A stretch of 64,000 nucleotides of DNA from Holothuria scabra (taxonomy: Eukaryota; Echinodermata; Holothuroidea; Aspidochirotida; Holothuriidae), in the NCBI GenBank assembly GCA_037179385.1, contig CM074184.1, positions 10,620,001-10,684,000 of the forward strand. Direction: 5' to 3'. The first letter of the stretch is position 1. Each line of letters opens with the position of its first letter. A program made the position numbers and the translations under genes. Below the pieces are notes generated by a model. The model saw only the letters and a list, made by a program, of their open reading frames with translations, was not told the DNA's origin and ran no database searches. Below are positions 12,345 through 22,141 of the stretch, piece after piece.

Positions 12345-12830
12345 AGTTATATTAAAAAGACTTGTGTAATGTAGAGCTTTGGAATTGTATCATTTTTAAT
12401 TGTTGAATCCTTGTCAAGGTCAGGCAAAGAATCTATGTGATAGTGAAACTGTGTGTGTGTTTGTGACATGCTTGCTTGTAAACACGATATTTTAAGATAG
12501 GAATGACACTCTTCATATTTGGTATTTAGATTTGTCATGTTGCGAAAAAGAACCCTTTTGTTTTTGGTGGGGGTCAAAGGCCATTAAGGTCACTAGGGTC
12601 AAATCCTGAAAACCTTGTAAATGATGGTTCAAGGTAGAAATAACGGACAATTTCGCATTTGGTATATAGAATTGTCATGCTAAAAGGAGAACCCTATTGT
12701 TTTTGGTGGAGGTCAAAGTTATTAGAGATCACATGAGGTAAAATAGCAAAAAACCTTAAAAATTGCATGTAACTGCGGAATCTCAAGGTAGAGATGACCC
12801 GACACTTTTCATACTTAGAATTGGTTAATG
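12345..12830 (-). repeat. Satellite-like tandem repeat (DR1 family), reverse orientation
   Basis: About three degenerate units of roughly 138 bp. Each carries TTTTTGGTGG, then GGTCAAAG and AAACCTT. Read as reverse complement they match the units at 57640-58345 (CAAGGTTTTC, TGACCTTTGACC, CCACCAAAA). The copies here are more diverged. Confidence 0.7.
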
Positions 12831-13271
12831 GTTGTATGTGGTGGGGACTGGGGTTAAGTCTTGTTTATACCTGTATGTATTTTTAATATGTCAAATTAAC
12901 AACTTTAAAACTTAGCATTTCTGTTTTCTACTAGTGCATATTTCTAAGACCCATGGTTCCATTACACCATGAAAAGTCACTGTTGGTGCATAAAATGAGT
13001 ATGGAGATTTGGTTTCAAACCACACAACTATGCTGGAATATTTTGTCAGGAACAATGGTTATAAGACAAATTAGTGAAGAAAATGGACATCAGGCTTAGG
13101 TTGAAAGGGTGCATTTTTTCAATAAATGTTCATCTAAATGTTTTCTTTACACTTCACAAATTTTTGAGGCATTTGGCAACAAAACATGCGAAGGTGTTCA
13201 TCAGTAATTGCAACATGATATTGAATTAAATACTGCCATTTAGGTTGTTATGAAGATTTGCATACAATTTC

Positions 13272-13277
13272 TTTATT
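13272..13277 (-). promoter_or_regulatory. Candidate polyadenylation signal for the NERD gene
   Basis: TTTATT on the plus strand gives AATAAA on the minus strand, about 550 bp past the stop codon. It is the first perfect signal that I found downstream. Use is inferred. Confidence 0.3.
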
Positions 13278-13828
13278 TACATGTCAATAGCATTGAATTC
13301 AGTCACTCAACATACCCAACTGTAATACTAGTAATATAAATACTACATTTTGCCTCAGAGATTAATATTGTGAGGTTAAATTTGATTTGCCATAAGAAGG
13401 AAAGAACTATTGCAGCTTCTTGGGCCAAGTGTAGAAGTTAACAAAAAAGTGACTACTTACAAACATTAACTTGTGCAGAAAAGATAAAATGAAAATACAG
13501 AAGATGTAGCACACCAAAGATGGTAAACAAACTTTCAATATGGTTTCAGAGTAAAGCAAAGGGTAATATACAAAACAACAGAAAAGATGAGCTTATTTTC
13601 ATAATTAAATGATAAACAGCAAACAACGAAAAACAAGAGATTGAACACAAACAGCCTTGCACTGGTTAATGACAAATAAGTTACAACAGCATTCACAAAA
13701 ATTTAAAAGAACTTCTTGTTTCTCCAGTAATATACCATTTCCTCATTACATGGACTTCCCTGTCAAGATGCGGTCTTCCATAGACTTTTGTCGGTATCAG
13801 GTCCATAGGAAACTTAAGATTTGTTTCT

Positions 13829-16800
13829 TCATATGCTCAGGACAAGACTTTCTATATCATTTGCTGGTATTTTGGCATCAGCTTCCTCTCCTGCCGCTCT
13901 AAAGGATATGTCTGCATTGTACGGAATGTAAACAGAACCACAGGTAGAGCGTCCAAACCAGCCCTCACCACCTCTTTGATACATTTTCACAAAGATCTGT
14001 AAATAAGTCAAACATAACATGAACTGTTAGTCACAAAATTTGAAAAATCATAAAATGAAGTTATATTTTTATGTCAGTACATAACATGTATTGAGATACT
14101 GTCACACTAGCCAGTTGCTACCTGTAACTAAAATCCCTTTCAGCATGGCCATGCTTGGTAGGTTTTACATTTTTATCATTATATCTCGTAGAGCATACCA
14201 TTGTGTAACAATAAATGTAGTCATAATTTTAACTTGATAATCTGATAAGTTGATAACTTAGTTCTTTTTTCTCTGAAAAAGTGGTCAAAAAGTCGTGCAA
14301 AAGGAAAGTGTCATTTCAGCCCATTGTTTACACTCCTTTTATCCCACAGTGCAATTGTGTGTATTTAGTCTGCAATTGTGTCTTAGGCTTCAAGCCTCTT
14401 CTAAATCAAGCACAAGGTAACTGTTAAGATGATTTTGTCTGGTCTGACCAAGATGTTTGCCCAGCCATCCAGCCAGCTTCTTGTAATGGAGAAGTTCATT
14501 TACAGTTGATCAAGTTTCTAAACAGGAAGTTACAGTAGATCTCAACCTTCAAAAGTTTGTGCTGTTCACCAACAGGTTTCAATGAGGAAATAAGAGATAG
14601 GAGGCCGATGCTAGGAAAACTAGCTAGGGAAGAAGTAGTAGGACTAGATTTCCTGGAACTGGTTAGACAGTTTTTTTTTACACTTTAGACTGATCTCCAT
14701 CTAGATGGATAATTGCATGTGCTTTGTAGTTTCAATATGCTTTACTATGGTTATTTCTTTAGTATAACAGTATCATTAGTATCATTATTGAATTTTTTGT
14801 TTTAACATTTGATAACCATTTCAATTTTTTAGCATAACATGTAAAGTTACAGGATATTACAAATCTCTGCTATAACTATTTGACTGACCACAGTGCACTA
14901 CAATAGCTTATTAAACCAACCTGTATATGGGAAGTTTGTTTCATATTTCTTTTTCATGCATGATACTGTACCTGATCACCAAAAGGATGTTTGCTTTTCT
15001 CTGTTGTATCATGAAAAACTTAAACACATCAGTCCACTGCTTCATGACTCATGACAGGAATTCCCCATTACTTACTCTTACCCAACTTGCGAATGGCAAC
15101 TCCAGTAAGAAGGACTAGGCCACCTTATTGATTTGTTGGGGGAGGGCATCCTATTGGACCAGCACAGCTTTTCAGTGTGTCATGTATAGGTGGCGTTCAA
15201 CTTGAAAGGCCTCAGAAGTCAAGATGAGGTTCATGTCTGCCAGAAGTTGGGCTAAACAGAGTTAAGAGGATCAGTTGTGTTGGACTTTTTCTAAATTCTG
15301 GCTAATGGGCACTTCCTGTAATGCTACCATTGATCATACATAACAGGATTGAGATTCTGCAGCATAGCTGCTCTACTTTCTTGTTTTTATTCACCTAAAT
15401 TGAACATGTAAAGGAGTTTTATATCTAACCATATGAGAAAGTAAAGAAACATCATAAATGGATAATTGTGAATGAACACTATCTCTTTGAAATGTTTCAC
15501 TAAACTCTTCACAAAAAACTATGTTTTCTGATGAAACATTTCCTATTTCCAATTTCGTAAGTGATAGCACTGAAAGCACAATAAAGCAGTTTTTGAGTAT
15601 TTTCGTATTACCGAAGGTGAATAGCCGACAAAAGCCCATACTATTCCCCACATAGCATTCCTCTGGTGGTTGAAGTCAATTTGTGCTGTCTCTTCACGAT
15701 TTGGTGAGAAATGAACACATCCTTTGAAATCTCCTGTAAAATAAAACCCAGACAATATAACATAATAATACATGACAATAGTTGAAGGGGGGGGGGGGTG
15801 ACAAAACCTTAGGTTTATTTCAATTAGTCTAGAAGGCATACATTCCTGAATGATTCTACATAAGTTGCCACAACCTCTCAGCAGTTACAAAAATTGTTGG
15901 GGATATTGGGAATTTCCTACACATGTTGGGTAAATCCATTGGGGAAGGAAATTTACTGCTAAATATCTAATACAAGGATCCCCCCCCCCTTGGTTCTGAG
16001 TCCTAATACCAACACTGGTAGAGAATTTTATGATCAAACCTGAAATCCAATTAAATCAGTCTAGAAAGATGGTAGGCCTAAAGCCTTCATACTTTATAAC
16101 CCAATACAACCTGCCCTGCACATAAACACATTATTTAATAGTGAACCATAGAGCGGCAAACGAAGGAAAAACAGAAAAGGTTGTAAATAAATTCAAAACG
16201 TAGATTGTTATTTCATACAGTACTCACCCATTAATTGTCTCCCACCATTCAAATGAAGAACATCCCATGTCCCTACTTTGCTTAAAATCTGCCTTGCTGC
16301 TTCTATTGCACTGTATGACAATTGTCCTAAAGGAGAGAAAGGATGCCATTAAATAATACAGCAAGGGCAAGGATGCTGAAATTGGTAAAACCTTAAGACT
16401 TTTGACAATGTTAGAAATCAATATAGAAATTTGGAAGCAGTGAGTTAGCCAGTCTGTATTTGTGGGGCAAATGTCACAAGACCAAAGGGAATGTTACCCT
16501 CTTCCCTCCCCCCCCCCAAACAAATGCAGCGGTTACTTGAAATAATTAACAGTACCTTGATCAAATTTGACAAAATTCAGTCATTTCAAGTGTTAATTCT
16601 AACCTCAGTTGCAAGGTCAATTATAGTCAAGTGTGGCACCATTGCCATACAGTACCTCTGACATTGGAAATACTTTCCAAATTCCTCACATTCATACTTT
16701 CCCAACAGTCAACACAGAATGTCTCCTTGGAGAAATGTGGTAAAATCATTGGTTGGACCCAAAGGGAGAGAGAGAGAGAGAAAGGAAAAATAGTTGAAGC

Positions 16801-17731
16801 ATCATTGGAAACAAACATTACTTGGTGGTCATCTAACACCTACCTGTCAGTAACCCTGGTACAAATGAATTCAATAATTTGGTGGCCACACCCCACTTGA
16901 ATGACTCGACAAACTGCAGGTACTTTCCAGGAGATACAATCTCTTCCATCTCTTCAAGACTCTTGTCTAATGTTGTCAGATAATTGGTAAAAACTACTCG
17001 AGGATGGAAAAAAGTCTTGGATATACATGCTTCATTCCTCAACAGATGTGTTCTGAGTAGCTGGGTCTTGAATTTAAGTCCCTCTAAGGCATTATCATGG
17101 TTCACCTCATATGTTACTTCTGCCTGATCATTTCTGATGTCACGTTTCCTCTGAACCCATGTCTTTCCTTCTTTGCCTAGGAGAACCTCACCAACCCAAT
17201 TTTTTACTTCTATGGTATAGATACCAAATTCTGTCAAAAGAGAAGTATTTAATTCACTGAAAAATTATTGGAAAGGAGCTGATGAAGAGAAATTCTTTTA
17301 GCACTAGGCATATGTTATATTTTGCCCAGTACCACAACTAAAAAGAAGGTTGTTTTCACATTTCCTGCATGCTGATAATTTGAAAAAATCATTCCCATGA
17401 AATAGTAAAACAGAAGCAAAGAAGTGATGACTGTACTCCATAAATAAAAATTTTAAAATTGAAAAAGAATGTATTATTTACAAAAGAGAATTAACTTTGA
17501 AAACTAACCTGTGAGAACTACAATGTCAATTTCATATTTCTTTGTTTGAAATGTGTCTGGTACCCGCAGACCACAGAAAATATGGCTGCTAGGAACCCCT
17601 TGCTCCCTGAGTAAGTTGACGAGTTCCCTCTCTGCTTCACGACCAGCCTTTATTTGGTCATCTTCACAGTGGTTCCCAGGGCTTGTGGCTTCCTGAGCAT
17701 GAGCCAGTCTGTTTCTTAGTTCAAACATTAT
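13829..17731 (-). CDS. NERD-domain (nuclease-related domain) protein, five coding exons
   Basis: Exons in coding order are 17731-17509 (ATG at 17728-17726), 17230-16844, 16326-16228, 15733-15612 and 13996-13829, with the stop at 13831-13829. Every junction is GT-AG and every phase joins, giving 331 residues. Residues 29-85 show the NERD pattern: GREAERELVNLL, then EIDIVVLT (E66, D68), then IYTIEVKNWVGEV (E81, K83). These acidic and lysine positions fit the PD-(D/E)XK-like core of this family. The region after residue 100 has no domain I know, except two basic/acidic helical blocks and a G/W-rich C-terminal segment (GGEGWFGRSTCGS). No signal peptide or membrane helix is evident. NERD proteins are best known from bacteria and are inferred to act on nucleic acid; the role here is unknown. 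The ATG sits three bases inside its exon, so an upstream 5'UTR exon is likely; a donor at about 18246 (GCCGAG|GTACGT on the minus strand) is a candidate. Intron 4 carries repeat C. Confidence 0.85.
14080..15383 (+). repeat. Dispersed repeat C, copy 1 (intron 4 of the NERD gene)
   Basis: Aligns collinearly with 31537-32610. Shared blocks include TTGATAATCTGATAAG, ATCTTGTCTGGTCTGA-like sequence, GACTGATCTCCATCTAG, TGTACCTGATCACCAAAA and GAGATTCTGCAGCATAG. Several indels separate the copies. No terminal inverted repeats or coding frame were seen, so the class is unknown. Confidence 0.75.
16768..16784. repeat. (AG)n microsatellite
   Basis: A short run of GAGAGAGAGAGAGAGA in intron 2 of the NERD gene. 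Confidence 0.8.
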
Positions 17732-18511
17732 CTGAAAATATTATTGAGACTGAGTGAAATACTTTTGTGTTAAGGCATTAATTAATATCAACATTTCAAT
17801 CATCTAAGATGACAGAGATAGAAATTTCATTTTTCTAGTTGCTTCATAAAGTGAGAATGATTACAAAGATAAAAGGCTCATAAACTAATGATGTTAAGGA
17901 AACCAGGCTCAAACAAAGCATCTAACTCTGTGAGTGGGTTGTGAACTCCACTTTGATTTACTAGCCTACTGTCTTAAGGTTACTTTTTAGTTTTCTATGC
18001 CACTTTGATGGTACAAGAATCCAATCATTGGGCTCACTTGATGTTTGATTTGTTGCCTCTTAGATTTGGATCACTGTGCATCTAATGGAGCCCTTTCAGA
18101 TTATTGGTAGGCTAGCCTACATGACAAATGGCCTTGCTGGGCCAGGTCAATGGAAGGTCCAGGTCTATGGGGAAATTGTTGACAGTTACCACAACATCCA
18201 GTCCACAGATTATTTTGGAAAAATCATCAAAAGAAAGACGTACCTCGGCCTGGTATGTCGTTTCAAACCTCTGTGCAGTCAGTCCTGGGCTAACACCAGT
18301 TATTAAGCCTACACTTTCTGCCTCAGTTCTCAGTTTTGCTTAACAAAGCATAACGTTTTCATTCACAATATATAACATAACATCACAGGTTGAAGGGCAA
18401 AGGAGGGCCAAGGCCCACAAGATGCCCTGAAGTCCAAGCCCTAATCAAAAGTCAAACCACCAAACCTTGACAACAGCCCAAACAATCAGATTCTACCACA
18501 GCCATGGAAAC

Positions 18512-19143
18512 GGGTCCGTTAGTTTTCGCTCTCGGTAGTTTCCGCCTGTTACTTTCCGCCCCTAAAAATCTTGGGGCAGAAAATAATATTTGAACTAACA
18601 TGTGATAAAAATAACTGTTAACTTCAAATTTCAAATCAAAGTTCATGGAAACAATGAAATTTATGGCTACGCCTAAAGCTTTTTCAGTAACCTCATCAAA
18701 AATCATCGAAAAAAATGAATTTTACAACCTTTTTCTCAACGTCAAGTCTAGTCACGGACTTGTATTTTTTATGTATAAGTAGTGCGCTTGTCTATAGGTA
18801 GACTTATGCTGAATGTGTGAACTATTGTTCACAGCACTGAATACCATATATCTGTACGTAAGTATGTATAAGTATACTAAAGTCTACAGTGAGAATGTTG
18901 CTTGGAAAGATGCCAACATGGCTGTATGGGGTGTTGCATTGAATAGTAAAAGACATCAATGAAGTTTGAAACTTTAAAGAAAAGTTGATGGAATCTTCAT
19001 TTGACAAAAGTACCACTGATATCACATTCCATTCCATTACTTTCCGTCCTCCCAAAAAGATGTTTTCTGCTAAAAATAAAAGGAGCAGAAAACACCGTTT
19101 TTGAGGGGCGGAAAGTAGCGAGGGCGGAAACTAACTGTAACCC
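18512..19143. mobile_element. 632-bp TIR element with 9-bp target-site duplication (Mutator-like, non-autonomous)
   Basis: The left end reads GGGTCCGTTAGTTTTCGCTC. The right end, reverse-complemented, reads GGGTTACAGTTAGTTTCCGC. Both ends continue with iterated TTTCCGCC motifs (TAGTTTCCGCCTGTTACTTT at the left, CTACTTTCCGCCCCTC at the right). The flanks CATGGAAAC (18503-18511) and CACGGAAAA (19144-19152) agree at 7 of 9 positions. A 9-bp duplication points to the Mutator superfamily by analogy. No transposase frame is present. It lies next to the LINE fragment at 19150. Confidence 0.65.
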
Positions 19144-19149
19144 CACGGA

Positions 19150-19510
19150 AAAACTTGTCAATGTTAATTAACCTTAAAGCAGTGAACTGACGGGGAGTTA
19201 ACTACCCAATCTGGTAGACAATTCCACTTGTTGACAACTCTATGGGAGAAACTAAACTTCCTAATGTCAAGCCTTGCAAAAGGCTTTTCAAGCTTTTTAC
19301 AATGCCTTGCACCTGAGAATTACTAATTAAATAACTACAAGTCAGAAGAGGTTTCCTTTCACAAAGAAACTTGTAATCCTGGAGCATGTCTCCCCTAACC
19401 CTTCTCAGCTCCAAAGTGGTAAGCCTCAGATGTTTAAGCCGCCTAGCATGATAAGGTAACTTTCTCACCTCAGGTATAAGGCGAGTGGCTCTCCTCTGAA
19501 CCTGCTCTAA
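19150..19510 (-). pseudogene. LINE reverse-transcriptase C-terminal fragment (CR1/L2-like)
   Basis: The minus-strand translation first shows KLPYHARRLKHLRLTTLELR and then RRVRGDMLQDYKFL. After a frame change it shows FARLDIRKFSFSHRVVNKWN and then CLPDWVV. This order is the usual end of the ORF2 of jockey/CR1/L2-type non-LTR elements (the R-G-D-M block, then the SFSHRVVxxWNxLP block). Frameshifts and stops show that it is dead. Only the last 120 or so residues remain. Confidence 0.8.
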
Positions 19511-19529
19511 AAGAAACTTGTCCTTTTCA

Positions 19530-19556
19530 TTACCGTAGTTACTTTAACTACGGTAA
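19530..19556. other. Perfect 12-bp stem, 3-nt loop hairpin
   Basis: TTACCGTAGTTA, loop CTT, TAACTACGGTAA. The two arms match exactly. It lies directly upstream (minus-strand sense) of the LINE fragment. No terminator-like U tract is evident on either strand. Confidence 0.7.
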
Positions 19557-20256
19557 CTTAGTATCAATTCTATTAAGCTACTGACTGCTTGAACAATAAA
19601 CGCTCCCGTCCCTCAGAATGAGAAACCTTTCCGTTCTATATTTTACACTAGCAACAGAAAGGGAGTTTGCACATAGTGAGCTCTTACAGTCATGGTCTGT
19701 ACACAATTTCATACACTTGCTTCGTCACAATGAAACAAGATGGAGATTGGAGATGCACACTGCCAACGTATGCAACATTAACACTGCTCGTTTCGCATAT
19801 TTTCAAGATTTACTTGCCGAACTTACTCTTCGTCTTTTGCAGAAGCCTTCAAGAAAATGTCACCTGGAAATCAACGGCAGCACCTCCATTACAAACAACA
19901 GATTTCACATAGTTGTTGTAGTTTGCGTTACATAAAAATCAGATATATGCTGGTTTATAAGGTTTTGCCACAACACTGTAGTCGGCGTCTTTCACAAAAC
20001 AACAAAGACAGTTTGTTATTGTACTCGTCAATGAATATTGCGCAGAACAGCTGTAAGATGTAAACAAATAACGCAATACTACCTTAGTAAACGTGTGCAT
20101 CATTTCATGTATTTTGGTACTGCTCCAGAAAAATTCAAAAATAAATTTAGGTCAAAGAAAAAAATACGGCTGAAATTTTCATATTATGTAATTTAAGTGA
20201 ATGACAACTCAAATGCATAATACAATTTATGAAATCGACAATTTTATTCATGATGA

Positions 20257-20301
20257 TGACGTCATTTTCAAATCTATATTCGAGGCCCAGACCGCGCGAA
20301 A
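20257..20301. promoter_or_regulatory. Candidate promoter cluster: CRE and E2F-like sites
   Basis: A perfect palindromic CRE, TGACGTCA, is at 20257-20264. An E2F-like TTTCGCGCGG (minus strand) is at 20292-20301. The surrounding 20.25-20.9 kb is richer in CpG than the rest of the window. It lies between the divergent NERD and POLD2 genes, so it could belong to the 5' region of the NERD gene; this is inference. Confidence 0.35.
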
Positions 20302-20509
20302 TCCAGTACAGCCACGATCCAGTACAGCCGCGATTCACATATCTCTGCAGTGTGTACGAGAAATGATACAGTACATGTGCTGTGCTGGTTCTTCGCGATT
20401 TGACCTTGGCTTGGCCTATGCAGTATGCTGTTGGCAACCCGACCGTGAATGGTGACTGAAATTAGCCTAACTAAATACAGCACTGAACAGGCCATTTTAG
20501 CAGGAGAGA

Positions 20510-20695
20510 AGAGATGTTAGACCTAGGCTAGGCCTATGTTGTAAGTAGCCTAAAGTTTGAACGTTAGTTCTTTTTCAGAACTCATTGATATCCACTTTGT
20601 CTTGACCCGCAGGCTAGACGGAGTAACGTTAGGCCTAACGTTAGGCCTAGCCCGTGATCTAACTCTAGGCCTAGGCTAGGCTAGTAGTACTACAT
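20510..20695. repeat. TAGGCCTA/AACGTTAGGCCTA palindromic repeat patch
   Basis: Overlapping short palindromes such as CTAGGCTAGGCCTA and AACGTTAGGCCTAACGTTA cluster in about 190 bp. Similar words recur near 22850 and 24340. They look like low-complexity, self-complementary sequence. Confidence 0.55.
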
Positions 20696-20842
20696 CAGTA
20701 GTACCTTAAATCGTAACAGAAATCTATTGAAAATTTTAGGAATCAAATACGCAAACTGAACTTGACATCTTTGAGGAGATTTGAATCTATTAATCCAATC
20801 TAATTGACTTCTCCGCTAGCCGTTACGCACCTAGCCTACAAC

Positions 20843-22075
20843 TAGGGTTGTCGCACGCACACAGAATTTTTCTCCAAAATTCTCGCGGAACTACTCACAC
20901 CCAAACACGAAGTCGCTAAAACAGTGTGTTTAAAAACTGAATTTACGACACTCAAAATTGTCAAAATTTTGCCTGCACTGTAAAATTAGTACACTAAAGA
21001 CATATTTCTACTATAATATTTCACCAAATAAGCTTAAAAATAAAAAGAAGAAAAAATATGTTACAGTTTCTAACGATCTCTTTGAAGCATCGTTGCAACG
21101 GTGACAGTCAAAAGTGCGTTTTGGTCACACGTAAAATGCCACACACAGCCATCTTTGAGTTGATCGTGCATTGGGGCTGAACCTTTGACCCCTACAACCC
21201 ATATATCATTAGAAAGAAGAAAAGGAACTCTACATTTTAATGGAGGGAAGCGATCGCCAAAAATAATATTTCTTTACCATTTTTTGGCTTAAAACATTGG
21301 TGACATGGTTACAATGGGTTCCAGAAAAATCTGCAATTGCTTCCAGGTATCATTTTGTAGCGTTTTTTATGATCTTTCCATTTCCGAAGAAAAAACTGAA
21401 TTTTTGCTCAGCCCCGATGCACGCTCGATTTAAATGAAACAGCCCAATGATCTCCGCCTACATCTTTTGTACTGAGCCGACATTGATATGTTTATGTATG
21501 AATCCATTGTTCAACTTAGCAACAAGGGATTTCCCGCCAATATGCTTACGTACAGTACTGCATTGTATATACCTGTACGTGCAATACCGAAGTACGGTTA
21601 GTAAATTACGTACTTGTGTACGTGTGCGTAAGCACATGTACGGATTGCTATAGCATAGACTGTGTGTAAGCAGGCTATGTGCGACTTGTTAATGCATGTT
21701 ACGTACACAGAACGCAAGCTATCATGACACGGATGCGTGATCACTGAGTGTCTTGCCCAGTAACGTTGCATATTCACGCCGGCACATCTGGTGTACGTAA
21801 CACAGTGATGAATAATCAAAGCGTCTGAGTGAGCAGTTACGATGCTGTTTTTGACCAACTTCTGCAGGCAGATCGTAACACTGAAGCATACGGCGATTTG
21901 GAGAAATCGTAAGGATTATGGAGACATAAAATCGGCTATATTTTGAAAAGTACTGGTCGGATTTTGATAAAATTTGGCATGGTTGCTTAGAAAAGGGTAC
22001 CTAACAATGTAAATCAGTCAAATTCTTCAAGTTTGATATTTTTCGTGTAGTCGTATTCTTAGTGCGACAACCCTA
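20843..22075. mobile_element. 1233-bp hAT-like non-autonomous element with 7-bp target-site duplication
   Basis: The ends are TAGGGTTGTCGCAC and its exact reverse complement GTGCGACAACCCTA. CTACAAC occurs directly outside both ends (20836-20842 and 22076-22082). The TIR resembles the YAGGG-type ends of hAT elements, whose duplications are normally 8 bp, so the class is tentative. No transposase frame is seen inside. The interior is rich in TACGTA-type words. Confidence 0.75.
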
Positions 22076-22141
22076 CTACAACCATAGCTATAGGCCTCTC
22101 CCGCTTGCGGAGAACTGCTTGTTGTAACGTTAGTATCCAAC

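Noticed and set aside
16631..16900. Plus-strand frame over the NERD gene
   Set aside because: It crosses an intron and a coding exon of the NERD gene on the other strand and includes the (AG)n run.
18076..18343. Two overlapping plus-strand frames upstream of the NERD gene
   Set aside because: Overlapping frames with no homology; the interval better fits a 5'UTR exon of the NERD gene on the minus strand, judged by the GTACGT donor.
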